NCBI GenBank assembly: GCA_947446835.1
Contig: CANFHS010000169.1
Coordinates: 1 to 5,140, forward strand
DNA length: 5,140 nt
Direction: 5' to 3'
From: Bacteriovoracaceae bacterium
Lineage (GTDB): Bacteria > Bdellovibrionota > UBA1018
Shown here one piece after another: positions 1 through 4,987 of the stretch. A program made the translations under genes and the position numbers. The notes under the pieces were generated by a model, which was not told the origin of the DNA, searched no databases, and saw nothing but the letters and a program-made list of their open reading frames with translations. Numbering within the stretch: position 1 is the stretch's first letter; every line of letters starts with the position of its first letter.

Positions 1-109
1 CAAGGTGGACAAGATCCGGGGCATGACGATCACGATCACTACGACCGCGAAGACCAATGAGCAAGCCCGTGCCGTCCTGGCCGAAATGGGCATGCCCTTC
101 CGGAAGTAA
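1..109 (+). CDS. rplE: 50S ribosomal protein L5 (uL5), 3' end only
   Basis: Only the last 35 codons are present, read in the frame that begins at base 2 and closed by TAA at 107-109. The translation contains RGMTITITTTAKTNEQARAV and ends GMPFRK. This matches the conserved uL5 C-terminus, where E. coli has an ITTTAK segment and ends FPFRK. L5 binds 5S rRNA together with L18 and L25 in the central protuberance of the large subunit and contacts the P-site tRNA. The start and the RNA-binding N-terminal part lie outside the window. It is followed after 12 nt by rpsN, the standard spc-operon order. The short length limits what can be said, but the tail motif and the neighbour make the identity secure. 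Confidence 0.95.
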   Translation, partial: KVDKIRGMTITITTTAKTNEQARAVLAEMGMPFRK

Positions 110-110
110 A

Positions 111-121
111 GGAGAAGGACT
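111..121 (+). promoter_or_regulatory. Ribosome binding site deciding the TTG start of rpsN
   Basis: GGAG at 111-114, inside the purine-rich run GGAGAAGGA, sits 7 nt before TTG at 122. No ATG or GTG lies at a comparable distance in the S14 frame, and the L5 stop is just upstream at 107-109. The site therefore supports TTG as the initiator. Confidence 0.75.
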
Positions 122-307
122 TTGTCGACCAAAGCCAAATTCGAGAAAATCGGGAAAAAGCTGAAGTTTGCGGTGCGCGTGCGTAATCGCTGTGGGCTCT
201 GCGGACGTCCCCGCGCATACATGCGCAAGTTCAACATGTGCCGTTTGTGCTTCCGCGGCCTTGCCCTCAAAGGGCAACTCCCCGGCGTCGTGAAGTCGAG
301 CTGGTAA
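122..307 (+). CDS. rpsN: 30S ribosomal protein S14, zinc-binding type Z (uS14)
   Basis: This 61-residue protein matches the short zinc-binding (C+) form of S14; the cysteine-free form of Proteobacteria such as E. coli is about 100 residues. Zinc ligands are visible as Cys24 and Cys27 (CGLC) and Cys40 and Cys43 (CRLC). The conserved segments GRPRAYMRKF and ELPGV-like QLPGVVKSSW follow the family pattern up to the C-terminal Trp. S14 binds 16S rRNA in the head of the small subunit and is assembled late. The start is TTG, supported by a good ribosome binding site and by the absence of another start. The second residue is Ser, where many homologues begin MAK. Bacteria with this form in the spc operon sometimes carry a zinc-free paralogue elsewhere under Zur control; that cannot be seen here. 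The gene is sometimes called rpsZ. Confidence 0.97.
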   Translation: MSTKAKFEKIGKKLKFAVRVRNRCGLCGRPRAYMRKFNMCRLCFRGLALKGQLPGVVKSSW

Positions 308-327
308 GGCACTGAGAGGATATCGAT

Positions 328-726
328 ATGAGCATGACTGATCCTGTCGCTGATCTGCTGACCCGGCTTCGCAACGCGAGCCGTGAACAGCACGAAAAAG
401 TTGAAGTTCCGGCTTCGCGCCTGAAGGCCAACATTGTTCGCGTCCTGAAGGAGGAAGGTTACATCAAGAACTTCCGCCTCCATCGCGAAGAAGGCCGCCC
501 CATGATCAAGGTGTACCTCAAGTACGCCGACAACGGCTTGGCCGTGATCCAGGGCATCCGTCGCGTGAGCCGCCCCGGCCTGCGCCGGTACGCAAGCTAT
601 CAGGAGATGCCCAAGCCGCTGAGCGGCGCCGGCATCGCCATCGTCTCGACCTCCAAAGGGGTCATGACGGGTAACAAGGCACGCACCCTCAAAGTGGGCG
701 GCGAGCTCCTTTGCGAGGTCTACTGA
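328..726 (+). CDS. rpsH: 30S ribosomal protein S8 (uS8)
   Basis: The protein has 132 residues, normal for the family. It opens MSMTDPVADLLTRLRNA, the typical S8 N-terminus. The C-terminal S8 signature runs over about residues 102-119 with the core STSKGVMT at 107-114, followed by GGELLCEVY. S8 is a primary binder of 16S rRNA helix 21 in the central domain and is essential for platform assembly. In E. coli it also represses translation of its own operon by binding the mRNA near the rplE start. That region lies upstream of this window, so the control cannot be assessed. The start at 328 has GAGAGGA at 315-321, about 6 nt away. A second in-frame ATG at 334 is possible, but the MSMTDP beginning is common in homologues. 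The gene lies 20 nt after rpsN and 3 nt before rplF. Confidence 0.98.
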   Translation: MSMTDPVADLLTRLRNASREQHEKVEVPASRLKANIVRVLKEEGYIKNFRLHREEGRPMIKVYLKYADNGLAVIQGIRRVSRPGLRRYASYQEMPKPLSGAGIAIVSTSKGVMTGNKARTLKVGGELLCEVY

Positions 727-729
727 GCC

Positions 730-1272
730 ATGTCGCGCGTAGGTAAAGCCCCGGTGAACATTCTCCAGGGCGTCAAAGTCGATATCAAGGACGGACTGGT
801 CAAGGTGGAAGGCCCCAAGGGCAAGCTCCAGCACCAGATCCCCAACGGCGTGTCCGCCAAGATTGCCAATGGCCAGATCCTGGTGACCCGCGATGAGAAC
901 GAGGCCAATGCCGCCGCTCTCCACGGCCTGACCCGGACCCTGATCCACAACATGGTGACCGGTGTCCACACCGGCTTCACCAAGGAGCTGGACATTGTCG
1001 GCGTGGGTTATCGTGCCGCCGCCAAGGGCCAGGTGCTGACCTTGACCCTGGGTTACTCCCATCCGGTCGAGTACACGCTGCCGGCCGGGATCACTGCCAA
1101 GGTCGAGAACAACACCCGGGTCGTCGTGAACGGCGCGGACAAGGTTCTCGTCGGCATGGTCGCTGCAAAAATCCGCTCGTTCAAGGAACCTGAGCCGTAC
1201 CAGGGCAAGGGCGTCAAGTACGTCAACGAGCACATCATCCGCAAGCAGGGTAAAGCTGCGGGTGCGAAGTAA
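730..1272 (+). CDS. rplF: 50S ribosomal protein L6 (uL6)
   Basis: The protein has 180 residues, the usual length. It begins MSRVGKAPVNI (family pattern MSRIGKxPI) and has the two repeated L6 folds, roughly residues 10-82 and 90-165. The second carries the signature region PEPYQGKGVKY at 154-164 and a basic tail. L6 binds 23S rRNA near the sarcin-ricin loop and factor-binding site and is needed late in 50S assembly. The signature normally reads PEPYKGKG; here residue 158 is Gln instead of Lys. The start codon is only 3 nt beyond the rpsH stop. The nearest Shine-Dalgarno-like bases are GAGG at 715-718, 11 nt away, so initiation probably relies partly on ribosomes finishing rpsH. No other start fits the conserved N-terminus. 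Confidence 0.98.
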   Translation: MSRVGKAPVNILQGVKVDIKDGLVKVEGPKGKLQHQIPNGVSAKIANGQILVTRDENEANAAALHGLTRTLIHNMVTGVHTGFTKELDIVGVGYRAAAKGQVLTLTLGYSHPVEYTLPAGITAKVENNTRVVVNGADKVLVGMVAAKIRSFKEPEPYQGKGVKYVNEHIIRKQGKAAGAK

Positions 1273-1281
1273 GGGTGCACT

Positions 1282-1653
1282 ATGTCGACTAAGATTCGTC
1301 TTCATACCAGTCAGAAGCAGGTCATCCGGTTCAAGCGCAAGCGCCGCATTCGCGCCCGCGTGGACGGCACCTCGGAGCGTCCGCGCTTCGCCGTGTTCCG
1401 CTCCAACCGGCACATCTATGCCCAGCTCATCGACGACGTCAAAGGGCACACCCTGGTGTCCGCTTCGACGCTCGAAGAGGAACTCAAGGCACATGGCTCC
1501 ATCGTGGGCGCCAAGGTCCTGGGTGGCGTGATCGCCAAACGGGCCCTGGCCAAGAATGTGTCCCAGGTTGTGTTCGATCGCTCGGGGTACCTGTACCACG
1601 GACAGATCAAGGCTCTCGCTGACGCTGCCCGTGAATCGGGCCTGCAGTTCTAA
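1282..1653 (+). CDS. rplR: 50S ribosomal protein L18 (uL18)
   Basis: The protein has 123 residues, slightly longer than the 117 of E. coli. The basic N-terminal arm (residues about 12-28, rich in Lys and Arg) is followed by GTSERPRFAVFRSNRHIYAQ at 29-48. The C-terminal part has VVFDRSGYLYHGQIKALADA at 96-115 and ends AARESGLQF; all of these are hallmarks of uL18. L18 delivers 5S rRNA to the large subunit with L5 and sits in the central protuberance. The ATG at 1282 follows the rplF stop by 9 nt. The stop codon is part of TAAGGG at 1270-1275, so the binding site overlaps the end of rplF and coupled translation is likely. The reading is intact with nothing truncated. Confidence 0.98.
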   Translation: MSTKIRLHTSQKQVIRFKRKRRIRARVDGTSERPRFAVFRSNRHIYAQLIDDVKGHTLVSASTLEEELKAHGSIVGAKVLGGVIAKRALAKNVSQVVFDRSGYLYHGQIKALADAARESGLQF

Positions 1654-1660
1654 ACGGACT

Positions 1661-1673
1661 AGGAGAAAGATCC
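1661..1673 (+). promoter_or_regulatory. Ribosome binding site choosing the rpsE start
   Basis: AGGAG at 1661-1665 lies 8 nt before the ATG at 1674. Two further in-frame ATGs at 1680 and 1689 would be 14 and 23 nt away, so the first ATG is favoured. Confidence 0.75.
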
Positions 1674-2183
1674 ATGGCAATGTCAAAGATGTCCAATCGC
1701 CTTGAGGATTCGGAATTCGAAGACAAGGTGATCCACATCAATCGCTGCGCGAAAGTCGTCAAGGGCGGTCGCCGCTTCAGCTTCGCCGCGATTGTGGTTG
1801 TGGGCGACAAGAAGGGCCAAGTGGGCGTCGGCCTGGGCAAGGCAGGCGAAGTTCCCGAGGCCATCAAGAAGGCCGGCAAGCAGGCCAAGAAGAACCTGAT
1901 GAAGGTTCCTCTCGAAGGCAGCACGATCCCGCACGAAGTGCTGGGTCACTGGGGCGCCAGCCAGGTCCTCATGAAGCCCGCTCCGGAAGGTACCGGCATC
2001 ATCGCCAGCTCCTCCGTGCGCGCCATTCTCGAGGTCGCCGGTATCCAGAACATCCTGACGAAGTCGCTTCGCCGGGACAACCCTCACAACGTCGTTCGTG
2101 CGACCTTGGAAGCGCTCCAGAAGCTCCGCAGCTTCTCGGAAATCGCCAAGGGCCGCGGCAAGACGGTTGCTGAAATCATCTGA
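1674..2183 (+). CDS. rpsE: 30S ribosomal protein S5 (uS5)
   Basis: The protein has 169 residues, typical of bacterial S5. The N-terminal double-stranded-RNA-binding-like domain spans about residues 16-82. It contains the S5 signature from Gly31-Gly32 (KGGRRFSFAAIVVVGDKKG, then VGVGLGKAGEVPEAI). The C-terminal domain, about 95-165, has GTGIIASSSVRAILEVAGI and the DNPHNVVRATLEAL helix. S5 lies on the solvent side of the 30S subunit near the mRNA entry channel and affects decoding accuracy; ram and spectinomycin-resistance mutations map to this protein in E. coli. Three in-frame ATGs occur near the start (1674, 1680, 1689). The ribosome binding site favours the first. Cys25 in NRCAKVVKGG occupies a position that varies among phyla. 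The neighbours are rplR (20 nt before) and rpmD (11 nt after). Confidence 0.98.
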   Translation: MAMSKMSNRLEDSEFEDKVIHINRCAKVVKGGRRFSFAAIVVVGDKKGQVGVGLGKAGEVPEAIKKAGKQAKKNLMKVPLEGSTIPHEVLGHWGASQVLMKPAPEGTGIIASSSVRAILEVAGIQNILTKSLRRDNPHNVVRATLEALQKLRSFSEIAKGRGKTVAEII

Positions 2184-2194
2184 AGGAGCCTGAA

Positions 2195-2398
2195 ATGGCC
2201 ACCGCGAACAAGAAACGGACCATCACGATCAAGCTGAAGAAGAGCCTGATCGCCTGCAATCCGAACCAGCGTGCCACCATGAACGGCCTCGGCCTGAGGC
2301 GGCTTTCGCAGGTGACGACCCTCGAGAACACTCCCGCCGTGCGCGGGATGATCAAGAAGGTCATCCACCTGGTCGAGCTGGTTTCGGAAACCCGCTGA
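2195..2398 (+). CDS. rpmD: 50S ribosomal protein L30 (uL30)
   Basis: The protein has 67 residues. The conserved L30 core is clear: TITIKLKKSLIACNPNQRAT at about 9-28, GLGLRRL at 31-37, and NTPAVRGMIKKVIHLVELV at 45-63. Typical bacterial L30 proteins have about 58-60 residues; the extra length is a short N-terminal lead (MATANKKR) and a few residues (SETR) at the end. L30 is a small protein on the back of the 50S subunit and is missing from some bacterial lineages, so its presence here is mildly informative. AAGGAG at 2183-2188, which overlaps the last base of the rpsE stop, lies 6 nt before the ATG. Unlike its neighbours, the gene is followed by a long gap of 101 nt before rplO. Confidence 0.96.
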   Translation: MATANKKRTITIKLKKSLIACNPNQRATMNGLGLRRLSQVTTLENTPAVRGMIKKVIHLVELVSETR

Positions 2399-2437
2399 GT
2401 CCAGGTCCGCTGAACTGATCCCATATCGAGACGCCCC

Positions 2438-2461
2438 AGGAAGGGCTGAATGACGGCTTAG
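2438..2461 (+). other. Possible start-stop mini-ORF (Met-Thr-Ala) with its own RBS
   Basis: AGGAAGGG at 2438-2445 is followed by ATG at 2450-2452, then ACG, GCT and TAG (2459-2461). The AGGA core is 8 nt from the ATG, good spacing for initiation. The product would be only three residues, so any role would be in ribosome positioning on the mRNA and not in the peptide. It may well be chance. Confidence 0.2.
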
Positions 2462-2484
2462 GCCCCGGCGATGGAACACCGGCC
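2461..2484 (+). promoter_or_regulatory. Possible hairpin directly before the rplO RBS
   Basis: GGCC at 2461-2464 can pair with GGCC at 2481-2484. After a two-base CC bulge, GG at 2467-2468 can pair with CC at 2479-2480, leaving a 10-nt loop. The structure ends at the base just before AAAGGAG (2485-2491). There is no U-run after it, so it is not an intrinsic terminator. Whether it forms, or controls rplO, is unknown. Confidence 0.25.
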
Positions 2485-2491
2485 AAAGGAG
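2485..2491 (+). promoter_or_regulatory. Strong ribosome binding site of rplO
   Basis: AAAGGAG ends 8 nt before the ATG at 2500. It is among the best Shine-Dalgarno matches in the window and fits a gene that cannot rely on a closely preceding stop codon for coupling. Confidence 0.75.
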
Positions 2492-2499
2492 TCAGATCC

Positions 2500-2997
2500 A
2501 TGTTGAAGTTGAATACGATCCGCAAGCATCCTGGTGCCACCTCGGCACGCAAACGCCTGGGCCGCGGCCCCGGCTCCGGTCTCGGCATCACCGCCGGCAA
2601 AGGCGACAAGGGCCAGCTGGCCCGCTCCGGTGGTACCTCGCGTCCGGGCTTCGAAGGCGGCCAGATGCCGCTGTACCGCCGCGTTCCCAAGCGCGGTTTC
2701 ACCAACATCCATCGCCGCACCAATGCGGTGCTGAACGTGGTCGAGCTCGAGAAGATGGATCCGGCTGTTTTCACCGAAATCAGCCTGGAGACGCTGGTCG
2801 CTGCCAACCGCATCAAGGGCCGCTACGATCGCCTGACGATCCTCGGCACCGGCGAGCTGACCAAGGCTTTCAATGTGAAGGCCCATCGCATCAGCCCTTC
2901 GGCCCAGGAAAAGATCACCAAGGCAGGCGGCAAGTTCGAGATTCTCGGCACGCCGGTCGCCAAGGGAAAACCGAAGAAAAAAGCGGCTCACGCCTGA
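2500..2997 (+). CDS. rplO: 50S ribosomal protein L15 (uL15)
   Basis: The protein has 165 residues, longer than the usual 144-150. The glycine- and lysine-rich N-terminal extension that threads into 23S rRNA is clear: GRGPGSG at 21-27, GKGDKGQ at 33-39, and RPGFEGGQMPLYRRVPKRGF at 48-67. The globular C-terminal domain has LTILGTGELTKAFNVKAHRI at 112-131 and SAQEKITKAGG at 134-144. L15 helps organise the 50S core and joins late in assembly. The additional length is a basic C-terminal tail after residue 150 (TPVAKGKPKKKAAHA), probably a disordered RNA-contacting extension. The start is fixed by a strong ribosome binding site and by a stop at 2416 with no other start between. The gene sits between the 101-nt gap and secY, which begins 47 nt downstream. 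Confidence 0.98.
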   Translation: MLKLNTIRKHPGATSARKRLGRGPGSGLGITAGKGDKGQLARSGGTSRPGFEGGQMPLYRRVPKRGFTNIHRRTNAVLNVVELEKMDPAVFTEISLETLVAANRIKGRYDRLTILGTGELTKAFNVKAHRISPSAQEKITKAGGKFEILGTPVAKGKPKKKAAHA

Positions 2998-3026
2998 TTC
3001 GGTTCAGACTCTCTCGCTGATACGCC

Positions 3027-3038
3027 AAGGGGGGCAGG
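3027..3038 (+). promoter_or_regulatory. Ribosome binding site of secY
   Basis: The purine-rich run AAGGGGGGCAGG lies in the 47-nt rplO-secY gap, with AGG at 3036-3038 placed 6 nt before the ATG at 3045. The secY frame has a TGA at 3018-3020 and no start between it and 3045, so this start is the only sensible one. Confidence 0.6.
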
Positions 3039-3044
3039 TACCGT

Positions 3045-4349
3045 ATGTCGGGCATCGAAGGACTGGTCAAGATTGCTGAGCTGAGAAAGCGCATCGTTTT
3101 CACGTTGCTGATGCTGGCCGTTTACCGGATCGGGATCCATATCCCGACTCCCGGTGTGGACGGCGCGGCGCTGCAGCAGGTGTTCGCCAACATGAAGGGG
3201 ACCATCTTCGGATGGTTCAACCTCTTCAGCGGCGGGGCACTGGAGCGGTTCAGTATTTTTGCGCTGGGCGTCATGCCCTACATCAGCAGCTCGATCATTT
3301 TCCAGCTGCTGACCGTCGTGTGGCCTTACCTGCACGAGCTGCAGAAGGAAGGCGACCAGGGTCGCAAGAAGATCACCCAGTATACCCGTTACGGGACCGT
3401 CCTCCTGGCGCTGGTCCAGGGTTACGGGATCGCGGCGGGCCTGGAGCACTATACCAACCCGGCAGTGGTCATGGCCCCCGGCATGGCCTTCCGGCTCCTG
3501 ACGATGGTGACCCTGATGACGGGCACCTTGTTCCTGATGTGGGTGGGTGAGCAGATGTCCGAGCGCGGGATCGGCAACGGCATTTCGCTGCTGATCTTTG
3601 CCGGCATCGCCGCGCGCATCCCCTCCGGAATCGGCAGTACCCTGAGCCTGTACCGTTCGGGCGAGCTCAGCTTCCTGAAGATCCTCCTGATCGTCGCGGT
3701 TATCGTGGCCACGTTCTTCGTGATCATCTTCGTGGAGCGCGGCTCGCGCCGCATCCCCATCCAGTATGCCAAGCGGATCGTGGGCCGGAAGGTCTACGGC
3801 GGCCAGAACACCCATCTTCCGCTGAAGGTGAACACGTCGGGCGTGATCCCGCCGATCTTCGCCTCGTCGCTGATCATGTTCCCGGCCACCTTCGCCACGT
3901 TCTTCCCTTACGCGTTCCTGCGCAAGGTGACGGCGCAGCTCCAGCCGGGTGCACTGCTCTACGAAATCCTGTTCGTCAGCATGATCATATTCTTTGCCTA
4001 CTTCTACACGGCCGTCACCTTCAAGACCGAGGATGTCGCCGAGAACCTGAAGAAGTACGGCGGCTTCATCCCGGGCATCCGTCCCGGACAGCCCACCGCC
4101 CAGTACATCGACCATGTGCTGTCGCGGATCACCCTGGGCGGAGCCATCTACATCGCGGGGATCTGCGTCCTGCCGACCCTGTTCACCCAGACCATCAAGG
4201 TGCCCTTCTACTTCGGTGGAACCAGCGTCCTGATCCTGGTGGGCGTGGCGCTGGATACGGTGGCCCAGATCGAGACTTTCCTGCTTTCGCGAAACTATGA
4301 AGGGTTCATGAAGCACACGCGTCTGAAAGGGCGGGCGGTTTATTCATGA
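3045..4349 (+). CDS. secY: Protein translocase channel subunit SecY
   Basis: The 434-residue protein is the usual length. It forms the inner-membrane channel of the Sec translocon with SecE and SecG and accepts substrates from SecA or the ribosome. It begins with the family's IAELRKRIVFTL (10-21), the entry to the first membrane helix. The plug region and second helix are at about 60-91, including signature 1 (FSIFALGVMPYISSSIIFQL, 69-88). Signature 2 covers about 165-185 (GEQMSERGIGNGISLLIF). The basic cytosolic loop RIPIQYAKRIVGRK is at 236-249. The C5 loop GFIPGIRPGQPTAQYI (340-355) has Arg346, equivalent to E. coli Arg357, which is critical for SecA-driven export. Hydrophobic stretches agree with ten helices, and the tail LKGRAVYS is basic. 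The stop overlaps the adk start. Confidence 0.98.
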   Translation: MSGIEGLVKIAELRKRIVFTLLMLAVYRIGIHIPTPGVDGAALQQVFANMKGTIFGWFNLFSGGALERFSIFALGVMPYISSSIIFQLLTVVWPYLHELQKEGDQGRKKITQYTRYGTVLLALVQGYGIAAGLEHYTNPAVVMAPGMAFRLLTMVTLMTGTLFLMWVGEQMSERGIGNGISLLIFAGIAARIPSGIGSTLSLYRSGELSFLKILLIVAVIVATFFVIIFVERGSRRIPIQYAKRIVGRKVYGGQNTHLPLKVNTSGVIPPIFASSLIMFPATFATFFPYAFLRKVTAQLQPGALLYEILFVSMIIFFAYFYTAVTFKTEDVAENLKKYGGFIPGIRPGQPTAQYIDHVLSRITLGGAIYIAGICVLPTLFTQTIKVPFYFGGTSVLILVGVALDTVAQIETFLLSRNYEGFMKHTRLKGRAVYS

Positions 4350-4987
4350 TCCTGGTTTTTCTCGGCCCACCCGGTTCCGGCAAGGGAACCCAGGCCAAAC
4401 GTCTTTCTGTCTCGAAGGGTTGGCCTCAGCTGTCGACCGGTGACATGCTCAGGGCCGCCATCCAGGCGGGGACCCAGCTGGGTCTCGAGGCCAAGTCGTT
4501 CATGGACAAGGGAGCGCTGGTTCCCGACACCGTGGTCGTGGGGCTGATCGGTGAGCGGATCCTCAATCCGGACTGCTCCAGCGGCTTCATCCTGGACGGG
4601 TTTCCCAGGACCATTCCGCAGGCCGAGGCTTTGGACGAGCTGCTCAAGAAGCAGGGGCGTTCGGTTTCGCGGACCATCCTGTTCGAGATCGCCGACCGTC
4701 TCCTGGTGGGACGCCTTTCTGGCCGCAGGACCTGTCCGAAGGACGGGTCGATGTTCCACGTCGAGGCCTCGCCGCCGAAGCAGGCCGGAATCTGCGACAG
4801 CTGCGGCGGACCCCTCGTGCAGCGTCCGGACGACCAGGAGTCCGTCATCGAGAAGCGTCTGCAGGTCTACCATCAGCAGACCGCCCCGCTGGTGGGCTAC
4901 TACCAGGGTGCCGGGATCCTGCGCGCCATCGTGGCGTCCGAATCCCCCGAAGCGGTCGCCAACCAGCTGGCAGTGGCGCTGAAATGA
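4346..4987 (+). CDS. adk: Adenylate kinase, long form with zinc-type LID
   Basis: The 213-residue cytosolic enzyme interconverts ATP + AMP and 2 ADP. The P-loop GPPGSGKGT is at 7-15, the AMP-binding segment STGDMLR at 30-36, and the kinase signature FILDGFPRT at 81-89. Arg36, Arg88, Arg123, Arg160 and Arg171 occupy the positions of the phosphate-binding arginines. The LID spans about 122-160, with Cys130, Asp133, Cys150 and Cys153 at the four zinc-ligand positions. In well-studied zinc enzymes the first three are Cys and the fourth is Cys or Asp, so Asp at the second place is unusual; the Gram-negative HSDT pattern is absent. The ATG overlaps the secY stop by four bases (ATGA). The nearest Shine-Dalgarno-like bases (AAAGGG, 4326-4331) are 14 nt away, so translational coupling to secY is likely. 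Confidence 0.98.
   Translation: MILVFLGPPGSGKGTQAKRLSVSKGWPQLSTGDMLRAAIQAGTQLGLEAKSFMDKGALVPDTVVVGLIGERILNPDCSSGFILDGFPRTIPQAEALDELLKKQGRSVSRTILFEIADRLLVGRLSGRRTCPKDGSMFHVEASPPKQAGICDSCGGPLVQRPDDQESVIEKRLQVYHQQTAPLVGYYQGAGILRAIVASESPEAVANQLAVALK

Larger units (their letters stand above)
2399..2499 (+). other. 101-nt rpmD-rplO intergenic gap, leader-like
   Basis: This is the longest non-coding stretch in the window; most other ribosomal gene junctions here are 3-20 nt. It contains a three-codon start-stop frame with its own Shine-Dalgarno (2438-2461), two short GC-rich possible hairpins (2433-2446 and 2461-2484) and the rplO ribosome binding site. The rplO frame has a stop at 2416-2418 and no ATG, GTG or TTG between there and 2500, so the gap is not a missed N-terminal extension of L15. 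I could not pick out convincing -35 and -10 boxes. A leader role is inference only. Confidence 0.4.

Noticed and set aside
2380..2393. GGTTT-CGG-AAACC inverted repeat at the end of rpmD as a terminator
   Set aside because: The stem is only 5 bp, has no following T-run and lies inside the coding end of rpmD. Termination here would cut off rplO and secY.
1607..2479. Minus-strand open frames opposite rpsE and rpmD
   Set aside because: The + strand encodes clear S5 and L30 proteins. The reverse frames have no recognisable domain, and no ribosome binding site pattern stood out.
2399..2499. Internal promoter in the rpmD-rplO gap
   Set aside because: CATATC at 2422-2427 faintly resembles a -10 box, but there is no good -35 at the right distance. 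I do not call a promoter from sequence alone.
2361..2991. Minus-strand open frames of 151 and 177 codons opposite rplO
   Set aside because: They lie opposite an unmistakable L15 gene, have biased composition and no family resemblance, and are explained by high GC content.
2994..3007. CTGA...TCAG inverted repeat after rplO as a terminator
   Set aside because: It has four base pairs with no T-run, too weak to call.
2988..4316. A 442-codon open frame on the minus strand covering nearly all of secY
   Set aside because: Its codons line up exactly with secY codons, so its stops would correspond to sense TTA, CTA and TCA, which are avoided in this GC-rich gene. The frame is bounded by a secY TCA at 4344-4346. 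The translation is a low-complexity mix of charged residues, Gly, His and Gln with no recognisable domain, while secY on the + strand is fully conserved.
4340..4873. Minus-strand open frame of 177 codons opposite adk
   Set aside because: It is aligned codon-for-codon against adk and is an artefact of the same codon avoidance as in secY. No motif is visible.
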